NCBI RefSeq assembly: GCF_001542815.1
Contig: NZ_CP006992.1
Span: forward strand, 5,027,501-5,091,500
Source: Methylobacterium sp. AMS5
GTDB lineage: Bacteria > Pseudomonadota > Alphaproteobacteria > Rhizobiales > Beijerinckiaceae
Reading direction: 5' to 3'
DNA: 64,000 nt
Shown here: piece by piece, positions 44,604-52,241 of the stretch
Layout: every line of letters starts with the position of its first letter
Numbering within the stretch: the stretch's first letter is position 1
The notes under the pieces: generated by a model
The model's database searches: none
What the model was told of the DNA's origin: nothing
Seen by the model: only the letters and a program-made list of their open reading frames with translations
Position numbers and translations under genes: made by a program

Positions 44604-44652
44604 GCCGCTCCGGTTCGGCCACCCAATCCCCCCACGCCTCGTCCCGGCGGCC

Positions 44653-44782
44653 CCTGCGGGCCGAACGGGGACGGTTATCGATAGAGCGCCGCGGCCCACG
44701 CCGCGGAGGTCGCGAATTCGATCTTCGCCGGGCCTTGCGCCCGTAGCTCAGCAAACCCGTCCCCAACCCCCATGACCGCAGG
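44653..44782 (+). ncRNA. Y-RNA-like element 2 with a circularly permuted tRNA mimic
   Basis: The terminal helix is CCTGCGG (44653-44659) with CCGCAGG (44776-44782). The interior reads as a tRNA opened in its D-loop: GAGC (44684-44687), one base, an anticodon-arm-like hairpin CCGCGG-CCCACG-CCGCGG (44689-44706), a 5-base variable region AGGTC, a canonical T-arm GCGAA-TTCGATC-TTCGC (44712-44728), an acceptor stem closed by a loop CGGGC-CTTGC-GCCCG (44729-44743), TA, and GCTC (44746-44749), which pairs with the first GAGC. All spacings match tRNA positions 8-65. Confidence 0.72.
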
Positions 44783-44818
44783 ACTGTTCGCGGCTGAGTT
44801 GTAGGAAAATATTCAGAA

Positions 44819-44947
44819 CGCGCGGGCCGAAGAGGGAAGGTTACCGCTCCAAACGGGGATGTCGCGGGTTCGAAATCCCGCCGGATCGCAAGGTCCGTAG
44901 CTCAGCGGCAGAGCACCACACGCCTTTCCTCACACCATGACCGCGCG
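44819..44947 (+). ncRNA. Y-RNA-like element 3 with Trp-like anticodon loop
   Basis: The terminal helix is CGCGCGG (44819-44825) with CCGCGCG (44941-44947), followed by the conserved GGCCGA/CATGACC internal region. Inside, in order: CCG-CTCCAAA-CGG (44844-44856), whose 7-base loop equals a tRNA-Trp anticodon loop; T-arm GCGGG-TTCGAAAT-CCCGC (44864-44881, loop one base long); acceptor stem CGGATC-GCAA-GGTCCG (44882-44897) closed by a GNRA tetraloop; TA; and an intact D-arm GCTC-AGCGGCA-GAGC (44900-44914). Confidence 0.72.
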
Positions 44948-44997
44948 GCCTGAGGCCGGACACCCGTCCGGACGAGGAGCGCAAACCAACAAAAATT

Positions 44998-45147
44998 CGG
45001 CCGTGCGGGCCGATGGAGACAGGTGATCGTCGGCCGAAAGGCCGGGTTCGAATCCCACGGGCCGCGAGGTCCGATGCCCGGGTGGCGGACGGGCGACGCA
45101 GGCCGCGCGAGCGGACCGCCTGTCTCCCCTCCATGCCCGCACGGCCG
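44998..45147 (+). ncRNA. Y-RNA-like element 4 with the longest Rsr-binding stem
   Basis: CGGCCGTGCGGGC (44998-45010) pairs perfectly with GCCCGCACGGCCG (45135-45147). After a bulged CG, ATGG (45013-45016) pairs with CCAT (45131-45134), and AGACAGG (45017-45023) with CCTGTCT (45119-45125): 24 pairs in all. Inside are GGCC-GAAA-GGCC, a T-loop GGG-TTCGAAT-CCC (45044-45056), an acceptor-like stem CGGGCC-GCGA-GGTCCG (45058-45073), a D-arm-like GCCC...GGGC (45076-45094) and CCGC-GCGA-GCGG (45103-45114). Three GNRA loops occur in one RNA. Confidence 0.72.
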
Positions 45148-45170
45148 CTGACGCAACAAACGAATTCGGC

Positions 45171-45268
45171 CGCGCGGGCCGGATTGCGAGGGTGATCGGG
45201 TCCTCAGGGTTCGAATCCCAGGTGCCGCAAGGTGCTGTGGTCCCTCGCAAAAATCCACGGCCGCGCGC
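45171..45268 (+). ncRNA. Y-RNA-like element 5, shortened mimic without D-arm
   Basis: The stem pairs CGCGC/GCGCG and GGCC/GGCC (one bulged G), then GGA/TCC, a bulged AAA, and TTGCGAGGG (45184-45192) with CCCTCGCAA (45242-45250). The interior is short: T-arm CAGGG-TTCGAAT-CCCAG (45205-45221) immediately followed by acceptor-like GTGCC-GCAA-GGTGC (45222-45235). It ends about 55 bases before the rsr start codon. Confidence 0.62.
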
Positions 45269-45323
45269 CGCAACGAGCCTCGGGGACAATCCCCAAAAAG
45301 CCCCGCGGAGAGAGGAGCGAGCA

Positions 45324-46928
45324 ATGTTGAACTATGGAAAGCTGTTCTCGCTCCGGCGCACCCCGCAGTCGGAGCCCCTTCCCCGCACCGTGCCGAATGC
45401 GGCCGGCGGCCACGTCTTCGTCCTGAGCGACTGGGCGCGGCTCGACCGCTTCCTCGTGCTCGGCTCGGAGGGCGGCTCCTACTACGCGGGCGAGCGGGCT
45501 CTCTGCCGGGAGAACGCGGTCGCGGTGATGCGCTGCATCGCCGAGGACGGGGCGCGGGCGGTCGCGACCATCGTCGCGATGAGCGAGGCGAGCCGGGCTC
45601 CGAAGCAGGATCCGGCGATCTTCGCCCTGGCGCTCGCGGCCTCCGCAGAGGCCGAGGCGACCCGCCGGCTGGCGCTCGCCGCCCTGCCCCGGGTCTGCCG
45701 CACCGGCACGCACCTGTTCCAGTTCGCGGGCGCCGTCGAGGCGATGCGCGGCTGGGGCCGGGCGCTGCGGCGCGCGGTCGGCGACTGGTACCGGGCGCGT
45801 CCGGTGGATGCGCTCGCCTACCAGGCGGTGAAGTACCGCTCCCGTCAGGGCTGGTCGCACCGCGACCTCCTGCGGCTGGCTCATCCAGAGACGGACGAGC
45901 CGGCGCGGAAGGCGCTGTTCGACTGGATCTGCCGCGGGACGCTGACCGAGGAGACCCCTGCCCTCGTCCACGCCTTCACTTGCGTGCAGGCGGAGGGCGT
46001 CGACGGCGCTTACGCGGCGGCGCAGGTGCGCACCCACAACCTGCCCTGGGAGGCGCTGCCAACGGGGCTGATGACGAGCCGCGCGGTGAACGAGGCCCTG
46101 ATCGAGCGCATGCCGGTCGGTGCCCTCGTGCGCCAGCTCGGCCGGCTCACCGCTTCGGGGGCGCTCGCGCCCTTCACCGTGGCGACCGAGCACGTGGTCG
46201 GCGTGCTGTCGGACCGGGAGCGCCTGTTGAAGGCGCGTCTGCACCCGATGGCGCTTCTGGTGGCGCTGCGGACCTACGCGTCCGGGCACGGCCAGCGCGG
46301 CCGGCTCTCCTGGGAGCCGGTGGCGGCCATCGTCGAGGCGCTGAACGCGGCGTTCTACACCGCCTTCGCGAACGTCGAGCCCACGGGCCGGCGTCTCGTG
46401 CTGGCGCTGGACGTCTCGGGCTCGATGAGCTGCGGCTCGGTCGCGGGCTCTTCGCTGACGCCCCGGGAGGCGGCCGCCGCGATGGCGCTCGTCACCGCGG
46501 CGACGGAGGAGCACTGGCAGGTCCTCGGCTTCACCGCCGAGCCCGGCCGGTCCTGGAGCCAGGGGGCGGCGCTGACCGCCCTGCCGATCGGGCCGTCGAT
46601 GCGGCTCGACCAGGCGGTGGCGGCGACGGACGATCTGCCCTTCGGCGGGACGGATTGTTCGCTGCCGATGCGGTGGGCGCTGGAGCGGGGCGTCCCGGCC
46701 GACGCGTTCGTGGTCTACACGGATTCGGAGACCTGGGCCGGCCCGGTCCACCCGGTCGAGGCGCTGCGGGAATACCGGGAGAAGACCGGGATTCCGGCCA
46801 AGCTCGTGGTCGTGGGGCTCGTCTCCAACGGCTTCAGCATCGCCGATCCGAACGACGCGAGCATGCTCGACGTCGTCGGCTTCGACACGGCGGCACCCGC
46901 GCTGATCGCGGATTTTCTCCGCGGATGA
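45324..46928 (+). CDS. rsr: Ro60 orthologue Rsr (TROVE and von Willebrand A domains)
   Basis: A 534-residue ring-shaped RNA-binding protein. The TROVE HEAT-repeat domain covers about residues 20-350 (FVLSDWARLDRFLVLGSEGG, AYQAVKYRSRQGWSHRDLLR, LIERMPVGALVRQLGRLT). The vWA domain with the MIDAS motif DVSGSMS (Asp363) covers the rest (PFGGTDCSLPMRWALERG, VVYTDSETWAG). Ro60 proteins hold damaged RNA in the ring and Y RNA on the outside, and in bacteria often recruit PNPase. GAGGAG lies 8 bases before the ATG. The upstream Y-RNA-like array and the downstream RNA ligase gene fit one RNA quality-control operon. Confidence 0.92.
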   Translation: MLNYGKLFSLRRTPQSEPLPRTVPNAAGGHVFVLSDWARLDRFLVLGSEGGSYYAGERALCRENAVAVMRCIAEDGARAVATIVAMSEASRAPKQDPAIFALALAASAEAEATRRLALAALPRVCRTGTHLFQFAGAVEAMRGWGRALRRAVGDWYRARPVDALAYQAVKYRSRQGWSHRDLLRLAHPETDEPARKALFDWICRGTLTEETPALVHAFTCVQAEGVDGAYAAAQVRTHNLPWEALPTGLMTSRAVNEALIERMPVGALVRQLGRLTASGALAPFTVATEHVVGVLSDRERLLKARLHPMALLVALRTYASGHGQRGRLSWEPVAAIVEALNAAFYTAFANVEPTGRRLVLALDVSGSMSCGSVAGSSLTPREAAAAMALVTAATEEHWQVLGFTAEPGRSWSQGAALTALPIGPSMRLDQAVAATDDLPFGGTDCSLPMRWALERGVPADAFVVYTDSETWAGPVHPVEALREYREKTGIPAKLVVVGLVSNGFSIADPNDASMLDVVGFDTAAPALIADFLRG

Positions 46929-46996
46929 TGAGTGGGGTGGACGGCGACTTGCCGCCCGCCCCAATCCCAAAAAATTCAAGAAGACGGAGCGGCACC

Positions 46997-48397
46997 ATGA
47001 CCGCGATCAACGGACGCGATCTCATCGCTTGGGGCTTCCAGCCGGGCGAATGGTTCAAGCGGGCGGTTTCCATCGCCAACGCGATGCGCCTCGAGGGCGC
47101 CGACGATGCGGCGATCCGCGCGCATCTCGTCACTCTCGACCCGGCCACCCACGCGATTCCGATGCGCACGAACAGCCTCGAATTCGGCGTCTTCCTCGAC
47201 GCCGAAACGGCGGCCGAGCGGGCGAACGCGGCCGCGGTGATCGCGCATATGGACGCGCTCATGCGGGTGCCGACCATCGTGAAGGGCGCGGTGATGCCGG
47301 ATGCCTGCCCCTCCGGCTTGGTGGAGGGTACGATCCCCGTGGGCGGCGCGGTTGCCTGCGCGGATGCGATCCATCCGGGCTTCCACTCGGCCGACATCTG
47401 CTGCTCGGTGGCGATCACCGTGTTCCGTCGCGCCGACGACCCGAAGCGCGTGCTCGACGCGATGCAGGCGGTCACGCATTTCGGTCCCGGCGGCCGAAAG
47501 GGTGCGGTCGCGCCGCCGGACGCGGTGATGGCGGGGGTTGCGGGCAACCGCTTCCTTACCGAGTTCGCGGGGCTCGCGGTCGGCCACTTCGCCAGCCAGG
47601 GCGACGGCAACCACTTCGCCTATGTCGGGCACCTCGGCTCGACGGGGCAGGTGGCGCTCGTCACCCATCACGGTTCGCGGGGGCTGGGCGCCCAGCTCTA
47701 CAAGAAGGGCATGGCGGTGGCGCGCCGGCATACCGGGATCGTCGCTCCGCGGGTTCCGGCGCACAATGCCTGGATCAAGGCGGAATCCGACGACGGCCGG
47801 GCCTATTGGGAGGCGCTGCAGATCGTGCGGGACTGGACCAAGGCGAGCCATTTCGCGCTCCACGACCTCGTGGCGCGTAAAACCGGCAACGCCGTCGCGG
47901 ACCAGTTCTGGAACGAGCACAACTTCGTCTTCCGCCGCGAGGACGGGCTCTACTACCACGGCAAGGGGGCGACCCCGTCGTGGCAGGGGTTCTCGGCCGA
48001 CGATGACGGGCGCACGCTGATCCCGCTCAACATGGCCGAGCCGATCCTGATCGCCCGCCACCGCGACCAAGTGGGCTCGCTCGGCTTCGCCCCGCACGGG
48101 GCGGGCCGCAACATGAGCCGGACGGCTTACCTGCGGGAGCACGCGCCCGTCCTGCCCGAGGGCATCGACGTGCGCTTCTTCTGCGGCAAGCCCGACCTGT
48201 CGGAGCTGCCGGGCGCCTACAAGGATGCGGCTTCCGTGCGTGCCCAGATCGCGAAGTACGATCTGGCCGAGGTGGTCGACACGGTGGAGCCTTACGGCTG
48301 CATCATGGCCGGCGACTGGGAAGCCGACGCGCCGTGGAAGCGCAAGGCGGCGGAGAAGCGGGCGGCGAAGGCGGCTGCGGAGCTGACAGCGAAGTGA
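46997..48397 (+). CDS. rtcB: RtcB-family RNA-splicing ligase
   Basis: A 466-residue ligase that joins 2',3'-cyclic phosphate or 3'-phosphate to 5'-OH RNA ends with GTP and Mn. Visible motifs: the metal pair Asp133 and Cys136 in HSADICCSVAIT, QGDGNHFAYVGHLGS, THHGSRGLGAQL, and the guanylylated His367 in APHGAGRNMSR. DICCS differs from the common D-I-x-C-G form, placing it in a side branch of the family. It starts 68 bases after rsr with GGAG upstream. No archease, rtcA or RtcR gene is adjacent. Likely repairs tRNA-like or other cleaved RNAs together with Rsr. Confidence 0.92.
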   Translation: MTAINGRDLIAWGFQPGEWFKRAVSIANAMRLEGADDAAIRAHLVTLDPATHAIPMRTNSLEFGVFLDAETAAERANAAAVIAHMDALMRVPTIVKGAVMPDACPSGLVEGTIPVGGAVACADAIHPGFHSADICCSVAITVFRRADDPKRVLDAMQAVTHFGPGGRKGAVAPPDAVMAGVAGNRFLTEFAGLAVGHFASQGDGNHFAYVGHLGSTGQVALVTHHGSRGLGAQLYKKGMAVARRHTGIVAPRVPAHNAWIKAESDDGRAYWEALQIVRDWTKASHFALHDLVARKTGNAVADQFWNEHNFVFRREDGLYYHGKGATPSWQGFSADDDGRTLIPLNMAEPILIARHRDQVGSLGFAPHGAGRNMSRTAYLREHAPVLPEGIDVRFFCGKPDLSELPGAYKDAASVRAQIAKYDLAEVVDTVEPYGCIMAGDWEADAPWKRKAAEKRAAKAAAELTAK

Positions 48398-48526
48398 GAG
48401 TGGCGCCGGGCGGGAAACCCGGCGCCGCGTCTCCGTCGAGGCTGAGGCGGACGCGGGCCATGTCGTCCTGCGCCTCGGGGGGAAGGGCGCGAACGCGCTC
48501 GAGGGCGCGTTCCAGAAGTTTGGTCA
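48398..48526 (-). pseudogene. Possible antitoxin remnant
   Basis: A frame starting at ATG 48526 reads TKLLERALERVRALPPEAQDD, the typical N-terminus of a small toxin-antitoxin antitoxin family. After about 30 residues it passes into unrelated, Pro/Ser-rich sequence and runs antisense into the rtcB end. The expected acidic C-terminus and an adjacent RelE/ParE toxin gene are absent, so it is probably decayed. Confidence 0.35.
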
Positions 48527-48633
48527 TGCTTTGCATCATGCGCGAGGCACGGAGGTCGGAAAACCAGTCGAACGAGGCCGCTCGTGCTGAGAGTCGTGCG
48601 ATTTTCGGCCGGCAGACTCGCGCAAAACGTGCC

Positions 48634-49932
48634 TCACACCGCCACCGCCATCGCGGCCTGCTCCTCGACCCCGAACACCCGCTTGTAGCGCTCCACCTCG
48701 GCTGCCGGCCCCTGGGCCTTGCTCGGATTGTCGGAAATTTTCACCGTCGGGCGGCCCTCGGCTTCGGTGACCTTGCAGACCACCGAGATCGGGTCGAGCC
48801 GTCCCTCCGGCACGAGACCGCGAAAATCGTTGGTCAGCCGCGTGCCCCAGCCGTAGCCGATGCGCATGCGGCCGTGGAAATGGGCGTGGATCGCCTCGAT
48901 GTCGTCGATGTCGAGCCCGTCGGAGAAGATCGCCAGCTTTTCGCGCGGATCGCAGCCGCGCGACTCCCAGAAGGCCAGCGCCTCCTCGCCCCCCGCGATC
49001 GGCTCCTTCGAATCGATGCGGATGCCGGTCCAGGCGGTGAGCCAGTCCGGCGCCTTCGCGAGGAAGCCGGTGGTGCCGTAGGTGTCGGGCAGGGCCACCA
49101 ATAGGTTGCCGGCATAATCCTGCTGCCAGTCGGCCAGCACCGCGTAGGGAGCCTGGGCGAGGGCGTCATCGTCGTCGCCGGCGAGCGCGGCGTAGACCAT
49201 CGGCAGTTCGTGGGCGTTGGTGCCCACCGCCTCGACTTCGCGGCGCATGGCGATCAGGCAGTTCGAGGTGCCGAGGAAGGCGCGCTCGCCCAATCCTTCC
49301 CGCATCGCCTGCACGCACCAATCCTGCCACAGGAAGCCGTGGCGGCGGCGCGTGCCGAAATCGGCGATGGAGAGGTCGGGCAGGCGCTTCAGGCGCTCGA
49401 TCTTCTCCCAGACGCGGGTCATGGCGCGTGCGTAGAGCACCTGCAGCTCGAACTTGCCGAGGCCGCGCAGCACCGCGCGGGAGCGCATCTCGTTGAGGAT
49501 CGCGAGAGCCGGCACCTCCCACATCGTGGTCTCGACCCAGGGGCCGTGAAAGGTCAGCGCCACCTGTCCGTCGCGCACCTCCAGCTCGTAGTCCGGCAGG
49601 CGAAACGCTTCGAACCACGCCATGAACTCGGACGAGAGGATCTGGCGGCGGCCGTAGAAGGTATTCCCGCGCAGCCAGGTGGATTCGCCCCGGCTCAGGC
49701 GGATCGTGCGGGCATGGTCGAGCTGCGCCCGCAACTCCCCGAGGTCGATCTCGTCGGCGACCCGCACGCTCCGGGTACGGTTCTGGATTCCGAAGCTGAC
49801 GTTCAGCTCGCGATGGCGGCGGAAGATCATCTGCGCCATCAGGAGCTTGTAGAAATCCGTATCGAGCAGCGAGCGCACGATCGGGTCGATGCGGAAGTTG
49901 TGGTCGTAGACCCGCTTCGCGAGGTCGATCAT
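48634..49932 (-). CDS. pncB: Nicotinate phosphoribosyltransferase
   Basis: A 432-residue enzyme of NAD salvage that joins nicotinate to PRPP. Family segments: [65 protein letters not shown] (phosphohistidine region around GTNAHE), and [29 protein letters not shown]. The start at 49932 ([12 protein letters not shown]) is chosen over a 29-codon extension because homology begins there. It is monocistronic and cytoplasmic. Confidence 0.92.
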   Translation of the reverse strand: MIDLAKRVYDHNFRIDPIVRSLLDTDFYKLLMAQMIFRRHRELNVSFGIQNRTRSVRVADEIDLGELRAQLDHARTIRLSRGESTWLRGNTFYGRRQILSSEFMAWFEAFRLPDYELEVRDGQVALTFHGPWVETTMWEVPALAILNEMRSRAVLRGLGKFELQVLYARAMTRVWEKIERLKRLPDLSIADFGTRRRHGFLWQDWCVQAMREGLGERAFLGTSNCLIAMRREVEAVGTNAHELPMVYAALAGDDDDALAQAPYAVLADWQQDYAGNLLVALPDTYGTTGFLAKAPDWLTAWTGIRIDSKEPIAGGEEALAFWESRGCDPREKLAIFSDGLDIDDIEAIHAHFHGRMRIGYGWGTRLTNDFRGLVPEGRLDPISVVCKVTEAEGRPTVKISDNPSKAQGPAAEVERYKRVFGVEEQAAMAVAV

Positions 49933-50016
49933 GGGCCGTCCGTGTTCGGGGAGTGTCGCCCGAGCTTGGGGCGGAACACGCCGACGATCAACGCCGGTGG
50001 GCGCAGGGCTTTGTGA

Positions 50017-50050
50017 CAAAAACGGCGCCCCCGCCGGGGGCGGGAGCGCC
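50017..50050 (-). terminator. Rho-independent terminator after the stress-type flavoprotein gene
   Basis: On the minus strand GGCGC...GCGCC with inner CCCGCC/GGCGGG forms a long GC stem (50024-50050) followed by a GTTTTTG run. It lies 43 bases beyond the stop of the gene at 50093. Confidence 0.7.
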
Positions 50051-50092
50051 GAACGTCACGGAAAGGGGCACGAGGCCCACTCCCAAATAGAA

Positions 50093-50596
50093 TCAGGCGA
50101 GGTTGACCTTCTTGGTCTCGGTCTTCGGGCTTTCGCCGGTGAGCGAGGCCTTCACGTAGCCGTAGAGGTGGACCATCGTGGAGGACGGGCTGTCCCAGTA
50201 CTCGCCCTGCTCGGGATGGATGCGGATCAGGCCGACCTCGGGGTCTTCCTTGCCGTTGGGGAACCACGTCTTGAGGCTCTCCTGCCACTTTTCGTCGATC
50301 AGCTTCTGGTCGCGGATCACCTCGGCCTTGCCGGCGATCGAGACGTAGGTCTGGCTCGACGGGTCCGAGTAGGACAGGTTCACCTGATTGTCGCGGCCGA
50401 TCTCGGCGGTCTTCGGGCTGTGCAGCTTGGTGAAGAACCAAACGTCGCCGTTCTCGTCGATCTCGTTGTTCCACATCGGGCGGCTGTTGAGCGTCCCGTC
50501 CTGGTCGGCGGTGGTCAGCATCGCCACCTTGACGTCCTTGACCAGCTCGAAGAGCTTCTTCGCGCCCTCGTGGTCGCGATGGTTGCCCTGGTGCAT
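50093..50596 (-). CDS. Pyridoxamine 5'-phosphate oxidase-like general stress protein
   Basis: A 167-residue FMN-binding split-barrel protein (VKVAMLTTADQDGTLNSRPM, VWFFTKLHSPKTAEI, VNLSYSDPSSQTYVSIAGKA) of the general-stress-26-like group, not a true PdxH. It probably binds flavin or deazaflavin in the cytoplasm. The promoter region carries a near match to an EcfG site, which would place it in the general stress response. Reaction unknown. Confidence 0.85.
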   Translation of the reverse strand: MHQGNHRDHEGAKKLFELVKDVKVAMLTTADQDGTLNSRPMWNNEIDENGDVWFFTKLHSPKTAEIGRDNQVNLSYSDPSSQTYVSIAGKAEVIRDQKLIDEKWQESLKTWFPNGKEDPEVGLIRIHPEQGEYWDSPSSTMVHLYGYVKASLTGESPKTETKKVNLA

Positions 50597-50685
50597 GAGA
50601 TCCGTACTCCGTCTGTCGTCAATGGCGTGAGCCGGGCAGGCTGAAGACCCTTGTCGATGGTCCGCTGCCCGGCGATTGCCTCGAC

Positions 50686-50710
50686 AACGAGCGAGGTCGA
50701 TCTTGGTTCA
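50686..50710 (-). promoter_or_regulatory. Candidate EcfG general-stress promoter
   Basis: On the minus strand TGAAC-N16-CGTT (50710 to 50686) differs by one base from the alphaproteobacterial EcfG consensus GGAAC-N16/17-CGTT. It lies 90 bases before the start of a general-stress-type gene. Confidence 0.4.
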
Positions 50711-50743
50711 GGGGGCGGTCGAAGCTTTGCCGGAGGGTGACGG

Positions 50744-51022
50744 GTGAACGGAATGAGCGTTGCGCTGCTGGCCACGCTGCTGGTCGCCGCGGTGCCGGCC
50801 TCCGCGGAGGTGCGCTTCGGCCCCGGCGTGCGCATCGGCGGCCACGATTTCTCGAACCGGCGCTCGCGCAGCGTCCATATCGAGCGGGTGAAGCGGCTGC
50901 GCGGCCCCGTCGGCTGCCGGCACCTGCGCCGCGGCGTCTACCGGCGCGGCGACGGCTCGATCGTGCGTGGGCCGATGGAAGAATGCAACCTGATCGCCAT
51001 TCCGCCGGGGCGGCGGCGCTGA
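50744..51022 (+). CDS. Small exported basic protein
   Basis: A 92-residue protein with a signal peptide (SVALLATLLVAAVPASA) and a basic mature part with two Cys (GPVGCRHLRRGV, PMEECNLIA). GTG 50744 is used because GGAGG lies 7 bases upstream; ATG 50753 is possible. No known domain. Confidence 0.6.
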   Translation: MNGMSVALLATLLVAAVPASAEVRFGPGVRIGGHDFSNRRSRSVHIERVKRLRGPVGCRHLRRGVYRRGDGSIVRGPMEECNLIAIPPGRRR

Positions 51023-51113
51023 GAACACCGCTTGAAGGCTGGCGTTTGGCGCAAGGGTGGTTAGATGGTCGGGAGCGGGACGGCCCGCCCCGGCGCCCGA
51101 TGGAGCTTGAGTT

Positions 51114-52241
51114 TTGGCGATCACGCGCGACGACGTGCTGAAGGCGCTCTCGACTGTCACGGTCGATCGCGGCGGCACCACCCTGCCCGATTCCGGCCGC
51201 CTCTCGCCGGTGGTGATCGACCCGGGCAACCGGGTGATGTTCTCGATCCTGATCGATCCGAGCGAGGCCGAGCGGTTCGAGCCGGTGCGGCGCGAGGCCG
51301 AAGGCCGCATCCTGGCGCTGTCCGGCGTGTCGAGCGTGCTCGCGAGCCTGACCTCGGAGCGTGCGCCCAACGCGCCGGCTCCCGGCGCGGCCCCGCGTCA
51401 AGCGGCCGGCGGTCCCGGTGCTCCGCCGCGCCAGGGCAACGCATTGCCGGGCGTGCGCCACATCGTGGCGGTGGCCTCCGGCAAGGGCGGCGTCGGCAAA
51501 TCGACCACCGCCTGCAATCTCGCCCTGGCCTTGAGTGCCCAGGGCCTCAAAGTCGGCCTGCTCGATGCCGACATCTACGGTCCGTCGGTGCCCAAGCTTC
51601 TGGGGCTGTCCGGCAAGCCGCGGGTGATCGAGGGCAAGACCCTGGAGCCGCTGCAGGCCTACGGGCTGAAAGCCATGTCGATCGGCCTGCTGATCGAGCC
51701 GGAATCGGCGATGATCTGGCGCGGGCCGATGGTGCAGTCGGCCATCACCCAGATGCTGCGCGACGTGGCCTGGGGCGAACTCGACGTGCTCGTCGTCGAC
51801 ATGCCCCCCGGCACCGGCGACGCGCAGCTCACCATGGCCCAGGCCACGCCCTTGTCGGGCGCCGTCATCGTCTCGACGCCGCAGGATCTCGCGCTGATCG
51901 ACGCCCGCCGCGGCGTGACGATGTTCCGCAAGGTCTCGGTGCCGATCCTCGGCGTGATCGAGAACATGGCGACCTTCGTCTGTCCGAATTGCGGGGCGGC
52001 CTCCGCGATCTTCGGCCATGGCGGCGCCCGTCACGAGGCGGAGCGCCTGGAGGTGCCCTTCCTCGGCGAGATCCCGCTCACCATGGCGATCCGCGAGACC
52101 TCGGATGCCGGACGCCCCGTGGTCGCGACCGATCCGGACGGGCCGCAGGCCAGGATCTACCGCGAGATCGCCCGGAAACTCTGGGCCAACCTCAGCGGCG
52201 CGCCTGCCGGCCGCGCGGCGCCGAAGATCGTCATCGAGTGA
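51114..52241 (+). CDS. apbC: Mrp/ApbC-type Fe-S cluster carrier ATPase
   Basis: A 375-residue protein. The N-terminal MIP18/DUF59 domain (LKALSTVTVDRGGTTLPDSG) is linked by an Ala/Pro-rich segment to a P-loop ATPase (VASGKGGVGKSTTACNLALA, LLDADIYGPSVPKLLG, DMPPGTGDAQL) and the cluster-binding CPNCG. Such proteins carry Fe-S clusters to target enzymes. TTG is the start, with GGAG 8 bases upstream. It overlaps mobA by 4 bases (GTGA), linking cluster and molybdenum cofactor delivery. Confidence 0.9.
   Translation: MAITRDDVLKALSTVTVDRGGTTLPDSGRLSPVVIDPGNRVMFSILIDPSEAERFEPVRREAEGRILALSGVSSVLASLTSERAPNAPAPGAAPRQAAGGPGAPPRQGNALPGVRHIVAVASGKGGVGKSTTACNLALALSAQGLKVGLLDADIYGPSVPKLLGLSGKPRVIEGKTLEPLQAYGLKAMSIGLLIEPESAMIWRGPMVQSAITQMLRDVAWGELDVLVVDMPPGTGDAQLTMAQATPLSGAVIVSTPQDLALIDARRGVTMFRKVSVPILGVIENMATFVCPNCGAASAIFGHGGARHEAERLEVPFLGEIPLTMAIRETSDAGRPVVATDPDGPQARIYREIARKLWANLSGAPAGRAAPKIVIE

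Noticed and set aside
44549..44735. A conventional tRNA-like unit closed by GGGCTCG/CGGGCCT
   Set aside because: The seven pairs include two G-U and compete with the better supported perfect 12-bp terminal helix of element 1 and the acceptor cap of element 2.
44892..45063. A canonical or intron-containing tRNA gene (acceptor GGTCCGT/ACGGGCC, D-arm, T-loop)
   Set aside because: The halves are separated by about 115 bases, no anticodon arm fits the canonical place, and the T-stem would have only three pairs. The same bases are better explained as parts of two adjacent Y-RNA-like elements.
44110..45320. A CRISPR array or direct-repeat minisatellite
   Set aside because: Units are about 165-183 bases, diverged in primary sequence and conserved in pairing; there are no short identical repeats and no cas genes.
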